In this document: in pieces, positions 1-5,962 of the stretch
Position numbering within the stretch: the first letter of the stretch is position 1
Layout: each line of letters begins with the position of its first letter
Program-made: the position numbers and the translations under genes
The notes under the pieces: generated by a model
The model's input: the letters and a program-made list of their open reading frames with translations, nothing else
Database searches by the model: none
What the model was told of the DNA's origin: nothing
Assembly (NCBI RefSeq): GCF_001305965.1
Contig: NZ_JXQC01000003.1
Location: 682,001 to 746,000 of the forward strand
DNA length: 64,000 bases
Origin: Erythrobacter sp. SG61-1L
GTDB taxonomy: Bacteria > Pseudomonadota > Alphaproteobacteria > Sphingomonadales > Sphingomonadaceae
Direction: 5' to 3'

Positions 1-5
1 ACTTC

Positions 6-443
6 ATGACTGATTTTCAGGCAATCATGGCGGACTTTGCTGTCCGCCAGGCCGAACGCGCTGCGCAGGCACAAAGTGAAATCCAACGGCTCAAGGCAGC
101 TATCATTGCCCCTCTGCGGAATGCCGAAATTGCCCGCGTAGAAATCCGCTTCGATGGGTGCGGCGACAGCGGTGCGGTTGAAGAATTCGTATTCTCTGAC
201 GCCGTCGGGGCGAGTGTTCCGTGTCCCGAAGTGACGATCGATTGTGCTGGAGAAGGCGACGACCAGAGCCTCAGTTCCGCCCTCGAGCAACTGACTTACC
301 TTGCTCTCGAACGCCATCATCCCGGATGGGAAATCAATGATGGCGCCTGCGGCGAACTGGTCATCGACGTGGCTACGCCGAGTTTCGCTCTGGACTGCCA
401 GCTGCGTTACACGGCGACCGACGACCATTCGACTGATCTCTAG
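6..443 (+). CDS. DUF6878-like small protein
   Basis: A 145-residue acidic soluble protein with no signal peptide or membrane segment. Residues 1-35 form a charged, probably helical N-terminus. The rest has the pattern of alternating strands that I recognise as the DUF6878 family found on sphingomonad and rhizobial plasmids; this is recognition from memory, and no catalytic motif is visible. The stop codon is 10 nt before the next start, so the two genes are probably co-transcribed. The start lies 5 nt from the window edge, so an upstream extension or RBS cannot be judged. Function unknown. Confidence 0.7.
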   Translation: MTDFQAIMADFAVRQAERAAQAQSEIQRLKAAIIAPLRNAEIARVEIRFDGCGDSGAVEEFVFSDAVGASVPCPEVTIDCAGEGDDQSLSSALEQLTYLALERHHPGWEINDGACGELVIDVATPSFALDCQLRYTATDDHSTDL

Positions 444-453
444 GAGAGGTGCG

Positions 454-882
454 ATGGCTCATTGCTATTATCACGCCCTATCGTCGGTCCGGAAATGGGG
501 AGGGGTGGTGGAAGATTACCTGCCGCTCCACCAATGGTTTGACCAGTCGAAGGCGATCTTTGCTGATCCGCGGCACCGGGCCCTTCGGCACCATGCCGAA
601 GGCATATTCATGCTCGAAACGCTGTTCGGGCCTACTATCGTCAACGCCGACAGCCGTGTCGTGCCCGTTCGCCTTGTAGGCGAGCAGCACATCCGCGAGG
701 ACTTGGGTACGATTCCTTCCTTTGCGGATTGGGGGCGCCTCATCACGCCCCAAGACTGGATGTTGCGGGGTCATCGTCTGGACGAGCCTATGCCGCTTGG
801 TACTGTGGAGACTGGTGCCGACGGTGCGTTTTCAGGTGGTCATTCGTCGGCTTCGGGAGGAGCTTTCGTTGTCGAGATATGA
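454..882 (+). CDS. DUF6915-like small protein
   Basis: A 142-residue protein beginning MAHCYYHALSSVRKWGG. I chose the ATG at 454 because the AGGAGAG at 442-448 just upstream is a good RBS and overlaps the stop of the preceding gene. The N-terminal half (residues 1-85) has the conserved pattern of DUF6915: a short His/Tyr-rich start, a WFDQSK segment and an HRALRHHAEGIFMLE helix. The C-terminal 30 residues are Gly/Ser rich and probably disordered. It is likely in an operon with the gene before it. Function unknown. Confidence 0.72.
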   Translation: MAHCYYHALSSVRKWGGVVEDYLPLHQWFDQSKAIFADPRHRALRHHAEGIFMLETLFGPTIVNADSRVVPVRLVGEQHIREDLGTIPSFADWGRLITPQDWMLRGHRLDEPMPLGTVETGADGAFSGGHSSASGGAFVVEI

Positions 883-1180
883 TGTCGCCTTCGAGGTAGG
901 CGAGGTCAGGGGGCACGTCGCAGCCCGATAGTACGAAAAGTCATGGCTTAACCTGTGCAAGGCACTCGGGACCAATCCGGCCTGTAAGCAAACCTTTCCT
1001 GAAGCACCCCCGTCGAGACGCGCAACCCCGATCAGGTCCGGCCGAGTTGCCGGGCTGCGCCCGGCTGCCCGCACCACCCGAACCAGATCGAGGTTTCCCT
1101 TCGGTGCGCTTCGCCGTGGCCGCTTCCTAGTCGGGTTTGCAGCCGGGATGGACCCGGAATGCTCGATCAGGAGAAAGACC
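883..1180. other. non-coding stretch before ssb
   Basis: No convincing gene on either strand. A GC-rich hairpin is possible around 1041-1060 (CCGGGCTGCGCCCGG). The ssb RBS (AGGAGA) lies at 1169-1174. The ssb promoter should be here, but I see no strong -35/-10 pair. Confidence 0.4.
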
Positions 1181-1570
1181 ATGACCAATCTCGTTATCCT
1201 CGTTGGCCGCATCGCTCGCGATCCCGAAACCCGCACCACCCAGGGCGGCACCAGCATCACCTCGATCTCGGTCGTCACCGACCGTCCCGCCCGCAAGGAC
1301 GGCAAGACCTACAAGGACGAAAACGGCTACACCGCCAAGGACAGCGAATTCCACCGCGTGACCTGCTTCAACGGTCTCGGCCAGAACGTCGCCAAATACT
1401 GCACCAAGGGTCAACTCGTGACGGTAGAGGGTCGCATCCACTACACGCAGTGGGAAGACCAGGACGGCACCAAGCGCTACGGCTGCGAGATCATCGCTGA
1501 CAAGGTGGATTTCCTCACCAAGGGGCGGGCGTCGAACAATGAGGGTGCGCCCGACATCGATGAGGACTGA
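1181..1570 (+). CDS. ssb: single-stranded DNA-binding protein
   Basis: A 129-residue OB-fold SSB starting MTNLVILVGRIARDPETR. It binds ssDNA, and a plasmid copy would coat the strand received during conjugation. The OB fold covers about residues 1-108, with the family signatures NLVILVGR, FHRVTCFNGLGQNVAKYCTK and VEGRIHYTQWEDQDG. After the OB fold there is only a short acidic end (GAPDIDED). The usual Gly/Pro-rich linker and the conserved DDDIPF-type tip that recruits partner proteins are missing, so this is a tail-less SSB. The start at 1181 has AGGAGA 7 nt upstream. A strong terminator follows immediately, so it is monocistronic. Confidence 0.93.
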   Translation: MTNLVILVGRIARDPETRTTQGGTSITSISVVTDRPARKDGKTYKDENGYTAKDSEFHRVTCFNGLGQNVAKYCTKGQLVTVEGRIHYTQWEDQDGTKRYGCEIIADKVDFLTKGRASNNEGAPDIDED

Positions 1571-1587
1571 GCGCCTTCCGCAAACCA

Positions 1588-1626
1588 CAAGGCTCCGATG
1601 GTTCGCGCCATCGGGGCCTTTTTTTT
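1588..1626 (+). terminator. rho-independent terminator of ssb
   Basis: A stem AAGGCTCCGATGG / CCATCGGGGCCTT around a small loop, followed by a run of T (1619-1626), begins 18 nt after the ssb stop codon. Canonical form. Confidence 0.9.
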
Positions 1627-1686
1627 GCTCGCTGGCGTGAACGGCGGGGCGGGGCATCGAGCCCACACCCCGCCGCGGTTGAAGTG

Positions 1687-1917
1687 TCAGGCGGGGGAAA
1701 GCCGCTTGAGAGCATCGTCGATCCCGATGGTAAGCGATGCGCGGATGAGCTGCTTCAGTTGCGCGGGTTCGATAGTCTCGGCTCCGCATTCAAGAAGAAC
1801 CTTGCCCAGTTCGCCGGCTGCTTCATCACGGAGCTTGGCCTCCTGTGCATCGAGTTCTTCGCGCTGCTCGCGCAGCTTCTTGAGCGCATTACGCGCGCTC
1901 GGTTTGGACCTGGCCAT
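1687..1917 (-). CDS. DUF6437-like small coiled-coil protein
   Basis: A 76-residue protein, MARSKPSARNALKKL..., mostly helical. The highly charged heptad-like stretch at residues 9-35 (LKKLREQREELDAQEAKLRDE) should be a coiled coil, followed by a second helical part (residues 50-74). I recognise it as the DUF6437 type found near sphingomonad conjugation genes. Longer readings upstream are possible, but the ATG at 1917 has AAAGGACA upstream and the sequence before it has no protein character. It is convergent with ssb across the ssb terminator. Function unknown; it has the size and charge of a DNA- or RNA-associated accessory protein, but that is inference. Confidence 0.7.
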   Translation of the reverse strand: MARSKPSARNALKKLREQREELDAQEAKLRDEAAGELGKVLLECGAETIEPAQLKQLIRASLTIGIDDALKRLSPA

Positions 1918-2243
1918 CAGATTGTCCTTTCGCTGGCCGTTGGTCCCCTCCACGCGCGACAGTGCCAGCATGGGGCCATGTAGGAAAACGGTTTTTGCCG
2001 CGATGCCAGTGCTGCTTACGCTGACGTTGGAGAGGTCTCTCTCGCAGAAAGACCAAGTGTGATGCGGGCTTTGGGGCCGCGTCAAGGACGACGGGGCCCC
2101 ACCATTTTTACCGGGCAAGCCCGGCAAAAATCGTTTCCCCCATCGCCGCTTCGCGGCCGCGCTACGCGCGGTCCCTGACCCGGCTCGTCACCCACATCCT
2201 CGCAGCTCCTGATGCGACGCATCGAACATCAGGAGGAAAGATC
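1918..2243. other. non-coding stretch with hairpins
   Basis: This holds the upstream region of the minus-strand gene at 1687-1917, a bidirectional terminator-like hairpin (2104-2131), and a GC-rich stretch of short inverted repeats (about 2148-2172, CGCTTCGCGGCCGCGC). I see no gene in it. Confidence 0.4.
2104..2131. terminator. bidirectional terminator-like hairpin
   Basis: A near-perfect inverted repeat, ATTTTT-A-CCGGGC-AA-GCCCGG-C-AAAAAT. A GC stem flanked by A/T tracts on both sides would terminate transcription in either direction. No gene ends next to it, so it may insulate the divergent small genes on either side. Confidence 0.6.
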
Positions 2244-2480
2244 ATGTACGCTTCACTGAATATCGCGCAGGGTTCATTCCAGGCAGATCAGGCAGCCTTC
2301 GTTGCCGCACTCGACAAGGCTCATGCCCGGTCCCTTCACAGCTACTTCACCCAATATGTCCTGACCGATGGTGAGGCAGGTTACATCGCGGTCGATGAGG
2401 GCGATTACGGCGCACTGCCCAAGGCCATGCTGGACCGGGTCATCGACACAGTGCCTGGAAAGCTGAGCGATGAATTCTGA
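2244..2480 (+). CDS. hypothetical small protein
   Basis: A 78-residue soluble protein, MYASLNIAQGSFQADQ..., with a strong AGGAGGA RBS at 2231-2237. It looks like an alpha/beta domain: an N-terminal helix pair around AAFVAALDKAHARSLHSYFTQYVL, then an acidic stretch (TDGEAGYIAVDEGDYGALP). It has no signal peptide, membrane segment or recognised motif. It is a single-gene unit with its own terminator. I do not recognise the family. The good RBS and terminator make it a real gene; function unknown. Confidence 0.65.
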   Translation: MYASLNIAQGSFQADQAAFVAALDKAHARSLHSYFTQYVLTDGEAGYIAVDEGDYGALPKAMLDRVIDTVPGKLSDEF

Positions 2481-2491
2481 GGCTACGCACA

Positions 2492-2528
2492 AGGAGGAAG
2501 TCCGTCAGGGCTTCCTCCTTTCTTTTTG
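2492..2528 (+). terminator. rho-independent terminator
   Basis: A perfect 10-bp stem AAGGAGGAAG / CTTCCTCCTT followed by a T-rich stretch (2520-2528) begins 12 nt after the stop of the 78-residue protein. Confidence 0.88.
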
Positions 2529-2582
2529 CTCGGGTCCCGTATTGTCGCTCCCGTAGGTATCGCGCGAGCATTCCCTGCAGCA

Positions 2583-2777
2583 TCAGTCCTCAGCGTCCGA
2601 CGCATCGAATTTCTCCAGCCGATCAGGCATGTCGAGTACCTTCATGGCCGCTGCTGAAATGGCTTCAGCCTTCGTCGGAAAGGCTTCTGCCGAACAGATC
2701 GAAACGCCGCTCGAATAGGTCACGGTCGCCTGGAATCCGTTGCCTTTGGGTGTCGCGCTCAGTGTTACATCCGCCAT
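2583..2777 (-). CDS. hypothetical small protein
   Basis: A 64-residue protein, MADVTLSATPKGNGFQATVTYSSGVSICSAEAFPTK..., that reads like a small beta-alpha domain with a C-terminal acidic helix (KVLDMPDRLEKFDASDAED). Two in-frame ATGs exist (2783 and 2777). I prefer 2777 because GGGAG lies 8 nt before it, whereas it almost abuts the first ATG. The frame stays open far upstream, but that part has no protein character. Function unknown. It faces the 78-residue gene across its terminator. Confidence 0.55.
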   Translation of the reverse strand: MADVTLSATPKGNGFQATVTYSSGVSICSAEAFPTKAEAISAAAMKVLDMPDRLEKFDASDAED

Positions 2778-2783
2778 AGCCAT

Positions 2784-3218
2784 GCTCCCGGTGGGATCCC
2801 CGCGACACCATTCTTCCTGCCGGCGGACTCGATCGATCCTTAACACAAACGGCAATCGAACGGCATCAACTTCATCCCTTGGACTTGGGACTTCAAAACC
2901 GCCGATCCCGTGCTGGTGATGACACTGGGACCTACCCTCTAAGCTGGGGACAGAGGTGCACACCGTACGCGACAAATCGCAAGCGGGATGCGGTAAAAAA
3001 GAGGGTAAAGACAGCGTGTTGATGGATTTTTGCAAAAATGGCAGCTTCTCAATCAGAAATGAATGGTCGCCAATTCGCCAATCGGATTTGATTGAAGGCA
3101 GCCAGAAATGGCGCATTCCTGCGCATCTCACATGTTCTTGACATGTTCTCGTTTTTGATTTAGACAATAGCCGCCTTTCGCAGTGCCTTCCGGGCTCCTG
3201 ACCACAAGGAGTCCGTGC
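2784..3218. other. candidate oriT / relaxosome region
   Basis: About 435 bp without a gene, noticeably more AT-rich than its surroundings, directly upstream of the relaxosome-type RHH protein, TraD and TraI. It contains a perfect 14-bp palindrome ATTTTTGCAAAAAT (3026-3039), a perfect tandem repeat of TCGCCAAT (3067-3074 and 3075-3082), a spaced repeat of GCGCAT (3111, 3121), and a promoter with a LexA box (3130-3166). Repeats, AT-richness and location next to the accessory protein and relaxase genes are what is expected of a MobF-type oriT. The nic site is not recognised, so this is an inference from context. Confidence 0.45.
3130..3166 (+). promoter_or_regulatory. promoter with LexA-type box before the traD-traI operon
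   Basis: TTGACA (3138-3143), a 17-nt spacer and TAGACA (3161-3166) form a plausible sigma-70 promoter. The -35 is embedded in GTTC-N7-GTTC (3134-3148), an exact match to the alphaproteobacterial LexA box, which is also seen as a direct repeat of ACATGTTCT (3130-3138, 3141-3149). LexA bound here would block RNA polymerase. Confidence 0.6.
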
Positions 3219-3551
3219 ATGACACGGCCAAAATCTCTCCAGGTACATGTCACCGTTGAGCTCGCTGAGCGGGTTCGTGCTGCAGCAAAGCGGCGCGATA
3301 TCAGCGTCAGCGAATGGATCCGGTCGCTGCTTTCGCAGGCATGCGAAAACGACGATCTTGTATCGAAGCTCGAGACATCGGTGGACCGCGTCAGCCGTCA
3401 ATCGGTGTTCACGATGGTCGGCGTCGATGCCCTTCTTGCAGGGCATGCCGATCACGGTCTGCGTGAGCGAGCCCATCAAGCATACGCGCGTAAATGCAAG
3501 GAACTGGGGCTCACCGCAAACGCCGGCGAGGGAGGTTCCGATGAAGCGTAA
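3219..3551 (+). CDS. ribbon-helix-helix relaxosome accessory protein
   Basis: A 110-residue protein. Residues 1-45 are a ribbon-helix-helix DNA-binding domain: a strand (SLQVHVTVELAERVRAAA) and two helices with the SVSEWIRSLL signature. The rest is a helical, charged tail that may oligomerise. In this position, upstream of a coupling protein and MobF relaxase, such proteins bind oriT and help load the relaxase, as TraY/TraM do for F. The start at 3219 is set by the AAGGAG RBS at 3207-3212; an upstream in-frame ATG lacks one. The last 11 nt overlap the traD start, so translation is coupled. The specific oriT role is inferred from position. Confidence 0.7.
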   Translation: MTRPKSLQVHVTVELAERVRAAAKRRDISVSEWIRSLLSQACENDDLVSKLETSVDRVSRQSVFTMVGVDALLAGHADHGLRERAHQAYARKCKELGLTANAGEGGSDEA

Positions 3552-5925
3552 CCTCGTTAACTTCACGCGCGGAAGTCAGTTGCTTGGGCACTTCAGCTTC
3601 ATGTTTGCAGCGGGTCTCAAGGGGCCGCTGATCATCGCCGCCATCGGCATTTCCTGGACAAGCTGGTGGACCATTTCGGCAGGGCTGAGCGATCACGAAG
3701 CCTACCTCGTCTGGATGCGAATTTATGCTGCCATCTACGGCTTCATGGAGTTCGATCCGGCGAAACAGGTCGCACTCGAAACGGGGTTGGGAGGCACCGT
3801 CCAGCTACCCATCATCATGCTCGATGCCTATCCGCCGGTGATCCGTGCGTGGGATCATCTGATCGACTTGCTGGGCGATGCTCTGGTGCGTTCGGCCTTG
3901 CTTCTCGTGCCGGCGTTCGTGCTGTTCTACTGGTTCGCAGCGCGCTTCGGCAGCCGTTCGAAAGAGCGCAAGCATGAGCGCGGGGCCATGCTCGTGACAC
4001 TCCCTGAACTGGTTGATGAGCTGCGCGGGCACAACCAGCGCGAGCGCGCCCGTGAGCTTTCGAGCGTCCTGGGTTGGAAATGGCATCTGTGTTCGCCCAA
4101 GGAACTGTCTTCGGCATTTCCATACCGGCCCTCGCATCTTGCAACGGTTGTCTATCCCTGGCGGCTCGAACAGAGCCACGCCATGCTCATCGGGACTACC
4201 GGCATGGGCAAGACTGTCGCCATGTCGGACATGATTGCCGAAGCCCGCGCCAAGGGACAGCGCTGTGTCGTATTCGACCTCACCGGCGCTTTTATCGAAC
4301 ACTTCTACCAGGCCGATCAGGACATTATTCTGAACCCGCTCGACGCGCGCTGTCCGCAATGGAGCCTCTTCGACGAATGCCGCACCGAAGGTGAATTCTG
4401 GGCGGCAGCGGAAGCCCTCGTACCCCATGACGGGGGCGGGGAGGCGCAGTTTTGGGTCATCGCGGCGCGTGCGCTGTTCGTCGAATTCTGCCTCAAGCTG
4501 GTGGCCGAAGGACGGGGCACCAATGCCGCGCTTGCCCGCGAACTGATGACTGCCGATCTCTCGCGGGTCCACGCCATGATGCGAGGCACGATCGCTGATC
4601 CCCTGACCGCTCCCGAAGCCGCGCGCATGGCGGAATCGATCCGGGCAGTGTTCAACGTGAACGCCAAGGCGCTGAAGCTGCTGCCCACTTCGGGGCGCCG
4701 CTTTTCGGTCCGCGACTGGATCGAGGAGGGCGCCCATGAAGACGAAGGCGCAAACGCCAAGAGAAGTGGCTCGATGGTCTTCATCTCCGCGCGCTACGTC
4801 GACATGAGCGTGTGCGCGCAGCTGCTCACGCTGTGGCTCGATACTGCGATGAATACGCTGATGACGATGCCCCGCACCAAGGATCTCAAATGCTGGTTCT
4901 TCATCGACGAGCTGGGCGCGCTTCACCGGCTCCCCGCTCTCGAAAAAGGCCTGCAGACGGCGCGCAATTTCGGCGGCGCGATCGTCACCGGCATCCATGC
5001 CTATGCCAAGCTCAAAGAGGTCTACGGTGAGAACATGGCGATGACGCTTGCATCGCTTGCCAGGACAAAATTGATCCTCGGTACGGCAGACCGCGAGACA
5101 GCTACCTGGTGTTCCGACTTCATCGGCCATCGCCAGGTTCGCGACATGGAAGAAGGCTACACCTATGGCTACAACAATGCCCGCGACGCCGTCAGCCTGA
5201 CACCGCGCAAGCATATCGAGCCTTTGCTGCTGCCGGACCAGTTGATGAACCTTCCGCGCCTGTCGGGCTTCATCAAATTCCCCGACGGCTTTCCGGCAGC
5301 GCCGGTCCGCCTGAAGCCGATAGACCGGGAAAGAATCGCACATGTTTTCGTCGGTCGGGCTAAGGATCGACAGCCAATCCGGAAAGTCGAAGGCAAGAGT
5401 GAAGGCGGCGAGACAGTTGCCAATCCCCCAGCAAATCAGAGCGAACATCCCTCGTCGAACGATGACGGGGCGGGCAAGCCGGTTGTACCAAAGCAAGGTA
5501 CTCTTCCGCTAGAGCCGGTAGTCGAGGCGGATGCCAAGCAATTGCGCCAGCAGGCGGCGAAACAGGATGAGAAGGACATTCCCGACGACCCCAGGAAGCC
5601 GTCAGGCAAGTCCGGTTATCCGCGAAAATCGTCGCCCAAAGCGCACAAGGCAACGCCGCGCAATTCCCGTCCGCTGCTGCCGACGAATGCGGCGCTCCGC
5701 AAAGGCGATCATCCCGATGAGAAGGATCCATCGAATAGCGTGAAGGAGGGACGCCGAAGCGACTTGCCGAGGGCCAATCCGCCCTCGGATAAGCCGCAAG
5801 CCGTCGACCGGACAACCCAGCGCCAGCGAGAGACAGAAGCACGCAAGCTCATGCTCGAAGACGGCGTTCCCGAGCAGGATCAGCCATCGCACGAGGGTCC
5901 CGATCTCGGCGATTTTGAACTGTGA
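3541..5925 (+). CDS. traD: type IV coupling protein TraD
   Basis: A 794-residue T4SS coupling ATPase that links the relaxosome to the transfer channel at the inner membrane. Two N-terminal membrane segments lie at about residues 23-45 and 115-138 (ALLLVPAFVLFYWFAARF), with a loop between them. The cytoplasmic VirD4/TraD ATPase carries Walker A GTTGMGKT at about 217-224 and Walker B CWFFIDELGAL at about 455. The last roughly 170 residues are a hydrophilic, charged, Pro/Lys-rich tail that in F TraD-like proteins contacts relaxosome partners. The ATG at 3541 overlaps the RHH gene. traI follows after 37 nt. Length and domain order fit the TraD family. Confidence 0.93.
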   Translation: MKRNLVNFTRGSQLLGHFSFMFAAGLKGPLIIAAIGISWTSWWTISAGLSDHEAYLVWMRIYAAIYGFMEFDPAKQVALETGLGGTVQLPIIMLDAYPPVIRAWDHLIDLLGDALVRSALLLVPAFVLFYWFAARFGSRSKERKHERGAMLVTLPELVDELRGHNQRERARELSSVLGWKWHLCSPKELSSAFPYRPSHLATVVYPWRLEQSHAMLIGTTGMGKTVAMSDMIAEARAKGQRCVVFDLTGAFIEHFYQADQDIILNPLDARCPQWSLFDECRTEGEFWAAAEALVPHDGGGEAQFWVIAARALFVEFCLKLVAEGRGTNAALARELMTADLSRVHAMMRGTIADPLTAPEAARMAESIRAVFNVNAKALKLLPTSGRRFSVRDWIEEGAHEDEGANAKRSGSMVFISARYVDMSVCAQLLTLWLDTAMNTLMTMPRTKDLKCWFFIDELGALHRLPALEKGLQTARNFGGAIVTGIHAYAKLKEVYGENMAMTLASLARTKLILGTADRETATWCSDFIGHRQVRDMEEGYTYGYNNARDAVSLTPRKHIEPLLLPDQLMNLPRLSGFIKFPDGFPAAPVRLKPIDRERIAHVFVGRAKDRQPIRKVEGKSEGGETVANPPANQSEHPSSNDDGAGKPVVPKQGTLPLEPVVEADAKQLRQQAAKQDEKDIPDDPRKPSGKSGYPRKSSPKAHKATPRNSRPLLPTNAALRKGDHPDEKDPSNSVKEGRRSDLPRANPPSDKPQAVDRTTQRQRETEARKLMLEDGVPEQDQPSHEGPDLGDFEL

Positions 5926-5962
5926 CGCACGAGGCAGACGTCGCCTGGCGGAGTGAGACCTG

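Noticed and set aside
3805-5496. Long open frame antisense to traD (563 codons).
   Set aside because: It is the mirror of a high-GC gene with clear TraD motifs. Its translation has no domain character, and long antisense frames are common at this GC content.
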